Assembly (NCBI RefSeq): GCF_049994905.1
Contig: NZ_CP188258.1
Span: forward strand, 4,154,001-4,218,000
Direction: 5' to 3'
DNA: 64,000 nt
From: Diaminobutyricibacter sp049994905
GTDB lineage: Bacteria > Actinomycetota > Actinomycetes > Actinomycetales > Microbacteriaceae
Shown here: positions 56,998 through 64,000 of the stretch, piece by piece
Layout of the letters: each line of letters starts with the position of its first letter
Position numbering within the stretch: position 1 is the first letter of the stretch
Program-made: the position numbers and the translations under genes
The notes under the pieces: model-generated
Seen by the model: only the letters and a program-made list of their open reading frames with translations
Databases searched by the model: none
Told to the model about the DNA's origin: nothing

Positions 56998-59309
56998 ATT
57001 CGACCGGCCGACCCCGTCGCACGGGCCTGCGCTGGCTTGCTGTGCTCGCCACCGCAGCCGTTCTGGGCGTTGCCGCGGTCGCAGCATCCGTCTCCATCGA
57101 CCCGCCTGCGGCCTCTGCACGGCAGTCTGCGACGGCCCACGCCGTGAAGGCGGCGACGGATGCCGTCAGCCAGCTGACCGTGACCGTCGCGCCCGAGAAC
57201 GGCGGCATCCTCGCTCCCGGACAGGACCTCACCGTACAGGTCTCGGTCACCAACGGTGCCTCGAGTTCCTTCGTCGCCGGAACCGTCCACCTGTGGATCG
57301 ACAAGACGCCGATCGACACCCGCAAGAGCCTCGCAACCTGGCTGGGTTCGTCCGACGAGGTGCAGGGCGCGCAGACGATCGGTCGCGCGCCGGTCGCCGC
57401 GCTCGAACCGGGCACGACGTCGGTCGTGAGGGTGACCGTGCCCGCAGCATCCGTCCCGATTTCCGCCCGATCGTCGCAGGGGGTCTTCGGCATCGGTGCG
57501 ACGGTCGCGATCGGGTCCGGCACGAAGGCCGGTGACCGTTCCACGATCGTATGGAATTCCGGGGCGGAGGTCACCCGGTCGAACGTTTCGGTCGTGATGC
57601 CGATCACTGCACCCGCGACGAGCGCCGGGCTGATTCCCGTTGCAGACCTTGCGGCATATACCGCTCCGAACGGGGTGCTCACCCGGCAGCTCGACGGGCT
57701 GATCGGCCACCCGTCGGTCGCGATCGGCATCGACCCGATGATCCTCGCCTCGATCAGGGTCCTGGGAACCTCCGCACCCGCGAGTGCGACGGACTGGCTG
57801 GTCTCGCTGTCGGAGCTTCCCAACGACGTCTTCTCCCTCGGCTACGGTGACGCGGATCTCGCCGGCCAGTTCCAGAGCGGGCTGACGGCGCCCCTTGCAC
57901 CGACGTCGCTCGCTTACGCGATGAATCCGGCGAACTTCCAGACCACCCCCACATCGGTCGGCGAGCCCACCGAGAGTCCGGCCCCGGGCACCGCGATCCC
58001 GACCCCCACCCCGACGCCGACGACAGCGCCCGGTCCGGTGCTCCCCACCATCGCCGAGCTGACCGCGTGGCCGTACTCGCTTCACGGCGTCGCGTGGCCT
58101 GCGGAGAATTCCGTACGAACGGCCGACCTGTCATCGCTCGTCGGCAACGGATTCACGACGACGATCCTCTCCGGCGACAATACGAACGCAGCCGATCTCG
58201 CCACGACTCCGAGCGCCGTCCTCCCCATCAGCGGTGGGAAGGCACTCGCCGCCGATTCGGGCATCTCTGTCGCTCTCCGCAAAGCCGCGACGGCCACTGA
58301 CGACACGAGCTGGAACGCTGCGATGTCGCAGGTCAACGCGCAGCTCGGACTGGTCAGCGAAGACGGCGGTGGAAAGCGCGACCTGGTCCTGACGCTTGGT
58401 CGCTCCTGGCCGTCGAGCGGCACCCAGCTGGAGCGCACCCTCCGTGCCATCCTCACCTCACCGTGGACCAATTCGGTCACGTTCCCCCAGATCCTGTCGA
58501 GCACACCGACCCCCGGGCTGACGCTGAAGAGCAAGTCGGAGACCGAGGCGCGCATCACCGGCATCAAGGGTCTTCTCGACGCCGAGACGCGGATCGACGA
58601 TTTCGCGACGATCCTGGACGATCCGACCACGATGACCGGGCAGAATCGCGCCCAGTTGCTCACCCTTCTCGCGGTCTCATGGACCGCGCCGCGCAACGAC
58701 TGGCCGAGCGCGGTCTCGAAGAATCTCCAGTCGTCGTCCAGGATCCTGAACTCGGTGAAGATCCTGCCGACGGAAAACGTGAACCTGGTGAGCGCGCAGG
58801 GATCGATCCCGTTCACGGTCAGCAATGGCCTTCCCAATGAAGCCGTGACCATCGTGCTCAGTGCTTCGCCCTCGAACAGCAGGCTCGAGATCGACGAAGA
58901 CGCGACCAAGCGCATCCAGCCGGATTCACGCGCGACCGTGCTCGTGCCGGTGAAGGCGAAGCTGGGCAACGGCCAGGTCATCCTGACCTTGCAGTTACTG
59001 AGCCCCACAGGCGTCAAGATCGGCACGCCGACGGCGGTCACCGTGGATGTCCACGCAGACTGGGAGGGCATCGGCGCCCTGATCGTCGGCATTCTTCTGG
59101 TCCTCCTGTTCGGTTTCGGCATCGTGCGCAACATCCTCCGGCGACGCCGGGAGAACGCCGCGGGTGACGGCGCGGGTGACGGCGCAGACGGTGACGGCAC
59201 GGGTGGCGACGGCACGGGTGGCGACGGCACGGACGACCACGACGCCACGGAAGGCACTGCGGCGGATAGCAGCGCGGTTGCCGGCGAAACGAGGGAGCCG
59301 AGTGTCTAG
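56994..59309 (+). CDS. Large secreted or membrane protein, DUF6049/Rv3909-like
   Basis: 771 residues from ATG 56994. Basic start and signal helix (about 14-33), a beta-rich extracellular body of about 690 residues with a Pro/Thr linker (TAIPTPTPTPTTAPGP), then a C-terminal membrane helix (GALIVGILLVLLFGFGIV) and a Gly/Asp-rich tail with repeats of GTGGDGT. Its order, directly before murJ and after pcnA, matches Rv3909 of M. tuberculosis. A GTG at 56982 could also start it. Probable role in cell-envelope synthesis. Confidence 0.85.
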   Translation: MNSTGRPRRTGLRWLAVLATAAVLGVAAVAASVSIDPPAASARQSATAHAVKAATDAVSQLTVTVAPENGGILAPGQDLTVQVSVTNGASSSFVAGTVHLWIDKTPIDTRKSLATWLGSSDEVQGAQTIGRAPVAALEPGTTSVVRVTVPAASVPISARSSQGVFGIGATVAIGSGTKAGDRSTIVWNSGAEVTRSNVSVVMPITAPATSAGLIPVADLAAYTAPNGVLTRQLDGLIGHPSVAIGIDPMILASIRVLGTSAPASATDWLVSLSELPNDVFSLGYGDADLAGQFQSGLTAPLAPTSLAYAMNPANFQTTPTSVGEPTESPAPGTAIPTPTPTPTTAPGPVLPTIAELTAWPYSLHGVAWPAENSVRTADLSSLVGNGFTTTILSGDNTNAADLATTPSAVLPISGGKALAADSGISVALRKAATATDDTSWNAAMSQVNAQLGLVSEDGGGKRDLVLTLGRSWPSSGTQLERTLRAILTSPWTNSVTFPQILSSTPTPGLTLKSKSETEARITGIKGLLDAETRIDDFATILDDPTTMTGQNRAQLLTLLAVSWTAPRNDWPSAVSKNLQSSSRILNSVKILPTENVNLVSAQGSIPFTVSNGLPNEAVTIVLSASPSNSRLEIDEDATKRIQPDSRATVLVPVKAKLGNGQVILTLQLLSPTGVKIGTPTAVTVDVHADWEGIGALIVGILLVLLFGFGIVRNILRRRRENAAGDGAGDGADGDGTGGDGTGGDGTDDHDATEGTAADSSAVAGETREPSV

Positions 59310-60918
59310 CATCGGCCGCTCCAGCGCGATGCTCGCGTCTGGCACGCTCGTCTCACGCGTCCTGGGCTTCGCCAAGGCATGGCTCCTGCTCCAGGCGATC
59401 GGTGGCCTGAGCTTCGCCGCGAACGCGTACGCCACGTCGACGATCGTTCCGAACAGCATCTACGCGATCATCGCCCAGGGCATCCTCAATGCCGTACTCG
59501 TACCGCAGATCGTCCGCGCGTCAGTGCACGCCGACGGGGGCAAGGCTTACATAAATAAGCTGGTCACGCTCGGAATCCTGATCTTCGCCGCCGTCGCGCT
59601 CGTCGCAACCCTGCTGTCGCCGTTCCTCATGCAGCTGTTCGGCCTCCGCGGTTCGCACGCCGAGCTTGCGACCGCATTCGCTTACTGGTCACTGCCGCAG
59701 ATCTTCTTCCTCGGGCTTTACACACTGCTCGGAGAGGTACTCAACGCGCGCAAGTCGTTCGGCCCGTTCACCTGGGCCCCGGTCGTGAACAATGTGGTCG
59801 CGATCGCGATGCTGATCGTCTTCATCGTCGCGTTCGGCTCCGACCCCTACGGGCACCGGTCGCCCGTCTGGACGCCCACGATGGTGGCCATCCTCGCCGG
59901 CGGGGCGACGCTCGGCGTCGCGGTTCAGGCGCTCATCCTGTTCTTCTTCTGGAGACGGATCGACCTGCGGTTCCGCTTCGACTTCCGCTGGCGCGGGGTC
60001 AACCTCGGACACGCCGGCAAGGCCGCCGGCTGGACCTTCGCCATGCTGCTGGCCACCCAGGCCGCCGGGCTGATCGAGACCAACGTCGCCAACTCGGCCG
60101 GGGTCGGCTTCGCCGGGCCGCTCCTGATGAACAACGCCTGGCTGATCTTCATGCTCCCGCACGGCATCATCGCCGTCTCGATCGTGACTGCTTTCTATAC
60201 GCGGATGGCCGAGCATGCGCACGGAGACGACATCCCGTCGTTCCGCACCGACTTCTCGAGTGCCGCCCGCTCGATCCTGCTCCTGATCACCTTCTGTGCC
60301 GCGGCACTGATCGTGGTCGCGTTCCCGCTGTCGCGCATCTTCACGCCGGACTACACGCAGCTCGGTTTCATCCTGATCGGCTACCTGGTCGGGCTCGTGC
60401 CGTTCTCGCTCGTCTTCATGTCGCAGCGTGCGTTCTATTCGCTCGGCGACACGCGCACGCCGTTCTTCTTCACCCTCGCGCAGGTCGCCATCATCGTCGT
60501 GGGCGTACTGCTCTGCTTCATGGTGGCGCCGGAATTCCGCGCCGCGGCGATCGCTCTCGTGGTCTCGGTGGCGGGCGGCATCCAGGCCATCATCGCGGTC
60601 GCCTTGCTGAGGCGACGCATCGGGGGAGTGGATGGCCGGCGCATCGCGAGCGGACTCTGGCGGTTCCTGGTCGCTGCCGCCGTCTCGATGCTCGCAGGCG
60701 CGGGCGTCCTGCTCCTGCTCGGCGGCGTCTCGGCGGGGGCGTTCCCGGTCTCAGGATTCTTCGCAGCAGTCGTGTCCATCGCCGCGGCCGGAGTGGTCAT
60801 GCTCGCTGTGTACGTGGGAGCGCTCGTGCTGTTGCGTTCGACCGATCTGAAGACGGGCCTGGCGCCGTTGACCAACCGTCTGAGCAGACGCTCCGAACAC
60901 ACAGACGACGCGGAATAG
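59302..60918 (+). CDS. murJ: Lipid II flippase MurJ
   Basis: 538 residues with about 14 membrane helices of the MviN/MATE type. SSAMLASGTLVSRVLGFAKA, ANAYATSTIVPNSIYAIIAQ and NAVLVPQIVRA at the N-terminus are diagnostic. Lacks the long cytoplasmic pseudokinase tail found in mycobacterial MviN. GTG 59302 has GAGGGAG upstream and overlaps the DUF6049-type gene by 8 bp, so translation is coupled. Confidence 0.94.
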   Translation: MSSIGRSSAMLASGTLVSRVLGFAKAWLLLQAIGGLSFAANAYATSTIVPNSIYAIIAQGILNAVLVPQIVRASVHADGGKAYINKLVTLGILIFAAVALVATLLSPFLMQLFGLRGSHAELATAFAYWSLPQIFFLGLYTLLGEVLNARKSFGPFTWAPVVNNVVAIAMLIVFIVAFGSDPYGHRSPVWTPTMVAILAGGATLGVAVQALILFFFWRRIDLRFRFDFRWRGVNLGHAGKAAGWTFAMLLATQAAGLIETNVANSAGVGFAGPLLMNNAWLIFMLPHGIIAVSIVTAFYTRMAEHAHGDDIPSFRTDFSSAARSILLLITFCAAALIVVAFPLSRIFTPDYTQLGFILIGYLVGLVPFSLVFMSQRAFYSLGDTRTPFFFTLAQVAIIVVGVLLCFMVAPEFRAAAIALVVSVAGGIQAIIAVALLRRRIGGVDGRRIASGLWRFLVAAAVSMLAGAGVLLLLGGVSAGAFPVSGFFAAVVSIAAAGVVMLAVYVGALVLLRSTDLKTGLAPLTNRLSRRSEHTDDAE

Positions 60919-60991
60919 CATCCACCTAGGATGTGTTATATGGGTCAGCGAGTCTTGTCGGCCCGCCATTGATAGTGCAAGGAGCTCTCGA

Positions 60992-61963
60992 GTGCGGCAG
61001 ATCATCATCATCGGTTCCGGTCCCGCCGGATACACGGCAGCCGTCTATGCGGCGCGCGCCAACCTCAAGCCGCTGCTGATCGCTTCGTCCGTCGAGGCCG
61101 GCGGTGAGCTGATGAACACCACCGAGGTGGAGAATTTCCCCGGCTTCCCTGACGGGATCCAGGGCCCCGACCTCATGATGAAGATGCAGGCCCAGGCTGA
61201 GCGATTCGGTACCGAGGTCGTTCTCGACGACGTCGTGAGCGTGGATCTCTCCGGTGACGTGAAGTCCGTGACGCTCGGGTCCGGGGCGGTGCACCAGGCT
61301 CTCGCGGTGATCTTCGCCACGGGTTCTGCCTACCGCAAGCTCGGGCTCGAAGACGAGGAGCGTCTCGCCGGGCACGGCGTCTCGTGGTGTGCAACGTGCG
61401 ACGGCTTCTTCTTCCGTGAGCGCGTCATCGCCGTCGTCGGCGGCGGGGACTCGGCGATGGAAGAGGCCACGTTCCTCACCCGCTTCGCCGACAAGGTCTA
61501 TGTGATCCACCGCAAGGACACGCTCCGTGCCTCCAAGATCATGCAGGACCGCGCGTTCGCGAACGACAAGATCGAGTTCGTGTGGAACTCCGAGGTCGTC
61601 GGCATCCAGGGCACCGAGACGGTGACCGGGGTGACACTGCGCGACACCGTCACCGGTGCAGAGCGTCCGCTCGAGCTGCAGGGGCTGTTCGTCGCGATCG
61701 GCAACGACCCGCGCGTTCACCTCGTGCACGGTCAACTCGACCTCACTTCGGACGGCACGATCGCCGTCGCCGGCCGGAGTTCCAAGACAGCGCTCGCTGG
61801 TGTGTTCGCAGCCGGTGACGTGATCGACCCGAGCTACCGGCAGGCTGTCACGGCCGCCGCTTCGGGTACCGTTGCGGCGCTCGACGCCGAACACTACCTC
61901 GCGAGCCTTCCCGAAGACCTGCTGGCCCAGGCCGGCGATCTCGAACTCACCACAACCGCATAA
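60992..61963 (+). CDS. trxB: Thioredoxin reductase
   Basis: 323 residues. FAD motif GSGPAGYTAAVYAARANL, active-site pair CATCDG, NADPH motif VVGGGDSAMEEATFL and C-terminal GVFAAGDVIDPSYRQAVTAA. GTG 60992 has AAGGAG upstream. Next gene is trxA 15 bases on. Sigma factor sigM and its anti-sigma, present between murJ and trxB in M. tuberculosis, are absent here. Confidence 0.97.
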   Translation: MRQIIIIGSGPAGYTAAVYAARANLKPLLIASSVEAGGELMNTTEVENFPGFPDGIQGPDLMMKMQAQAERFGTEVVLDDVVSVDLSGDVKSVTLGSGAVHQALAVIFATGSAYRKLGLEDEERLAGHGVSWCATCDGFFFRERVIAVVGGGDSAMEEATFLTRFADKVYVIHRKDTLRASKIMQDRAFANDKIEFVWNSEVVGIQGTETVTGVTLRDTVTGAERPLELQGLFVAIGNDPRVHLVHGQLDLTSDGTIAVAGRSSKTALAGVFAAGDVIDPSYRQAVTAAASGTVAALDAEHYLASLPEDLLAQAGDLELTTTA

Positions 61964-61978
61964 AGGAGAAATCACATA

Positions 61979-62305
61979 ATGTCTGCAGCACGTTCCGTTA
62001 CGGACGCATCCTTCCAGGACGACGTCCTGAACAGCGAGAAGACGATCCTCGTGGACTTCTGGGCTGAATGGTGCGGCCCGTGTCGCGCCGTCGGTCCGAT
62101 CCTCGACCAGATCGCTGTCGAGCACGCCGACAAGATCGAGGTCGTCAAGCTGAACGTCGACGAGAACCCGCAGACCGCTGCGAAGTACCAGATCACCTCC
62201 ATCCCCGCGATGAAGGTCTACCAGGGTGGCGAAGTCGTCAAGACCGTCATCGGCGCCAAGCCGAAGCCCGCCCTCGAAGCCGACCTCGCCGCCTATTTGT
62301 CATAG
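61979..62305 (+). CDS. trxA: Thioredoxin
   Basis: 108 residues. Active site WAEWCGPCRAVGP, then the cis-Pro region ITSIPAMKVY. AAAGGAGAA precedes the ATG. A strong terminator follows. Forms the reducing pair with trxB. Confidence 0.98.
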   Translation: MSAARSVTDASFQDDVLNSEKTILVDFWAEWCGPCRAVGPILDQIAVEHADKIEVVKLNVDENPQTAAKYQITSIPAMKVYQGGEVVKTVIGAKPKPALEADLAAYLS

Positions 62306-62321
62306 CCGACGAGAGTTACCT

Positions 62322-62356
62322 GACCCGTCCGGCTCACGCCGGGCGGGTCTTTTTTT
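62322..62356 (+). terminator. Rho-independent terminator after trxA
   Basis: GACCCGTCCGGC and GCCGGGCGGGTC around TCAC, followed by seven T. Classical form. Confidence 0.95.
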
Positions 62357-62363
62357 GTACCCA

Positions 62364-62379
62364 TGTTCCACGTGAAACA
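62364..62379. other. parS-like centromere site
   Basis: TGTTCCACGTGAAACA differs from the canonical TGTTTCACGTGAAACA at one position. It is intergenic, between the trxA terminator and an aminotransferase gene, in the usual origin-proximal zone where ParB binds several such sites. Confidence 0.85.
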
Positions 62380-62446
62380 CTCCCCGATTCTCCGCAACCG
62401 GGGTCCCGCAAATAGCATTGGCAACAGCGTTCAGAACGGATGACAA

Positions 62447-63769
62447 GTGACAGATCAGGGCAGCCCGACTTCGCAGGGCAACAATCTCGACCGGTGGTAC
62501 GGCCACTATGCACAAAGGACGACCGGTCTCGCCGCCAGCGAAGTACGTGCCCTGTTCGCCGTGGCCTCGCGCCCCGAGGTTGTCTCCCTGGCCGGCGGCA
62601 TGCCATTCGTCTCCGCCCTTCCGCAAGACCTGGTGGTCGGCGCCATGGACCGCGTCATGCGCGAGCAGGGCGACGTTGCGCTGCAGTACGGTTCCGGTCA
62701 GGGAGTGCCGGCCCTGAGGGAGCAGATCCTCGACGTCATGGCCCTCGAGGGCATCAGCGGGAGCGCTGACGATGTCGTCGTCACCACAGGTTCGCAGCAC
62801 GCGCTCGAGCTCTTCAGCAAACTCTTTCTCGACCCGGGTGACGTGGTGCTCGCCGAAGGCCCGAGCTATGTCACCGCGCTCGTCATCTTCCGCTCGTACC
62901 AGGCGGAGGTCGACCAGATCCCGATGGATGAGCACGGCCTGATTCCCGAAGCTCTCCGCGAGCACATCGCCCGGCTCAAAAGTGCTGGTCGCACGATAAA
63001 ATTCCTCTACACCGTCCCCACCTTCCACAACCCGGCCGGCGTCACGCTGACCTGGGAGCGCCGGCTCGAGATCCTCGAGATCGCTCGCGCGAACGACATC
63101 CTGGTGCTCGAGGACAACCCCTACGGACTCCTCTACTTCGGCGAGAAGCCGCCGGCAGCGATGCGGTCGGTCGAACGCGAAGGGGTCGTCTACCTGGGCA
63201 CGTTCTCGAAGACGCTCGCGCCCGGTTTCCGGGTCGGCTGGGCACTCGCACCGCACGCCATCCGCGAAAAGCTGATCCTCGCAAACGAGGCCGCGGTCCT
63301 CAGCCCCAGCTCGTTCACCCAGCTGGTCGTCTCCGAATACCTTCGCGATGCGGACTGGAAGGCCCAGATCGACACCTTCCGCGGCGTCTACCGGGAACGC
63401 AAAGAGACGATGATCTCCGCGCTGGAGGAGTACCTGCCCGAACTGAGCTGGACCAACCCCAACGGCGGCTTCTACGTCTGGCTCACGCTCCCGTCCTACC
63501 TCGATTCGAAGGCGATGCTGCCCCGAGCGGTCACCGAGCTCGTCGCATACACGCCCGGTACCGCTTTCTACGCGGATGGGAACGGTCGCCAGAACATACG
63601 GCTGTCGTTCTGCTATCCGACCCCCGAGCGCATCCGCGTCGGCATCCGCCGCCTCGCCGCTGTCATCAACGGTGAGATGGACCTGCTCGACACCTTTGCC
63701 GGGACCGGCTCGCTGAGCGCCGTGCAAAAAGCCGGTTCCAGTGCAAACATCCCGACCGACCTGCGCTAG
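62447..63769 (+). CDS. PLP-dependent aminotransferase, MocR/LysN-like without HTH
   Basis: 440 residues, fold type I. VSLAGGMPFVSALPQDLV, VTTGSQHALELFSKLFLDPG, VPTFHNPAGVTLTWERR and GTFSKTLAPGFRVGWALAP with the PLP-Lys identify the 2-aminoadipate/aromatic aminotransferase group (class I/II). GTG 62447 has only CGGATGACAA upstream. It is usually found next to ddl and parB in Microbacteriaceae. Confidence 0.9.
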   Translation: MTDQGSPTSQGNNLDRWYGHYAQRTTGLAASEVRALFAVASRPEVVSLAGGMPFVSALPQDLVVGAMDRVMREQGDVALQYGSGQGVPALREQILDVMALEGISGSADDVVVTTGSQHALELFSKLFLDPGDVVLAEGPSYVTALVIFRSYQAEVDQIPMDEHGLIPEALREHIARLKSAGRTIKFLYTVPTFHNPAGVTLTWERRLEILEIARANDILVLEDNPYGLLYFGEKPPAAMRSVEREGVVYLGTFSKTLAPGFRVGWALAPHAIREKLILANEAAVLSPSSFTQLVVSEYLRDADWKAQIDTFRGVYRERKETMISALEEYLPELSWTNPNGGFYVWLTLPSYLDSKAMLPRAVTELVAYTPGTAFYADGNGRQNIRLSFCYPTPERIRVGIRRLAAVINGEMDLLDTFAGTGSLSAVQKAGSSANIPTDLR

Positions 63770-63793
63770 TACACCCCCGAGAAAGGCCTGATC

Positions 63794-64000
63794 ATGGCTG
63801 ATTTTTCCGCCCTTGACATCATCGTACTGGCCGGTGGGATCTCGCACGAGCGCGACATCTCCCTTCGCTCGGGGCGCCGCGTGACCGACCGGCTGACTGC
63901 GCTCGGTCACCGCGTCACCGCGCTCGAGCCCGACGGATCACTGCTCGCCTATCTCTCAGCCAACCGACCGGATGTGGTCTGGCCGGCACTCCACGGAGCG
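63794..64000 (+). CDS. ddl: D-alanine--D-alanine ligase family, 5' part only
   Basis: First 69 codons, cut off by the window end. LAGGISHERDISLRSGRRVT is the N-terminal glycine-rich motif of the Ddl/ATP-grasp family, and RPDVVWPALHGA contains the typical LHG. ATG 63794 has GAGAAAGGCC upstream. Makes the D-Ala-D-Ala dipeptide of peptidoglycan; the gene is close behind the aminotransferase. Confidence 0.85.
   Translation, partial: MADFSALDIIVLAGGISHERDISLRSGRRVTDRLTALGHRVTALEPDGSLLAYLSANRPDVVWPALHGA

Noticed and set aside
55440..58085. A much longer pcnA start
   Set aside because: The extra 407 codons overlap the opposite-strand gene at 56994 and read as low-complexity; the ATG at 56864 gives the usual protein length.

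Overview
The window is high-GC DNA with the gene order and sequence habits of a Gram-positive actinobacterium, most likely family Microbacteriaceae (relatives of Leifsonia, Herbiconiux or Subtercola). The right end carries pcnA, rpsF-ssb-rpsR-rplI, dnaB, a Rv3909-type membrane protein, murJ, trxB, trxA and ddl. In actinobacteria this set lies a few to tens of kb from oriC, next to parA/parB. A parS-like 16-mer at 62364-62379 agrees with that placement. Many starts lack a Shine-Dalgarno site and instead have a TANNNT hexamer ending exactly 6 nt upstream, the signature of leaderless transcription common in actinobacteria.

Layout. 1-6 kb: a short-chain dehydrogenase cut by the edge, small stress-type proteins (DUF3618-like, Rho-N/SAP-like, CsbD) and a translationally coupled pair of GAF-ANTAR RNA-binding regulators. 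6-12 kb: an FAD monooxygenase, a LuxR-type regulator, an HtrA-like protease with no visible membrane anchor, an amino acid permease and a cupin. 12.1-13.4 kb: an intact IS30-family element inserted in the loop of a dispersed palindromic repeat. 13.4-23.8 kb: an aminoglycoside-phosphotransferase-like kinase, small hypotheticals, a GH3 beta-glucosidase, a DHA2 efflux pump, a DHFR-like/ArsR/SRPBCC cluster, a TMEM175-like channel and an isochorismatase-like hydrolase. 23.8-25.5 kb: what looks like an eroded flagellar locus, with an intact orphan csrA, a repeat-bearing hypothetical protein, an N-terminal scrap of a FliA-type sigma factor and a frameshifted C-terminal scrap of flgN.

25.4-31 kb: a coupled operon of NCS1 permease, agmatine deiminase and amidase, facing a TetR regulator across a perfect palindrome; it could make putrescine from agmatine using an amidase instead of the usual nitrilase. 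31-38 kb: DoxX/HxlR, a lipoprotein of the serine beta-lactamase fold whose catalytic Ser and Lys are replaced, a PIF1-like helicase and a CopD-CtaG fusion. 38.1-43.1 kb: HU, the cysteine-poor ribosomal proteins S14, L33 and L28, then a znuA-znuC-znuB-zur operon with a Zur-box-like palindrome over its -35. 43.2-48.2 kb: E2, E1beta and E1alpha of a branched-chain 2-oxoacid dehydrogenase, behind a HisC-like aminotransferase. 48.3-64 kb: purB, small membrane proteins, dnaB with a cluster of DnaA-box-like 9-mers upstream, the rpsF operon, pcnA, the murJ-trxB-trxA group, an aminotransferase and the start of ddl.

The stretches most worth a second look are the palindrome family with its IS30 insertion, the flagellar scar with orphan csrA, the DnaA-box-like cluster upstream of dnaB, the predicted agmatine operon, the predicted leaderless micro-ORF before the murJ group, and the catalytically stripped beta-lactamase-like lipoprotein. 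No rRNA, tRNA or CRISPR array was seen.
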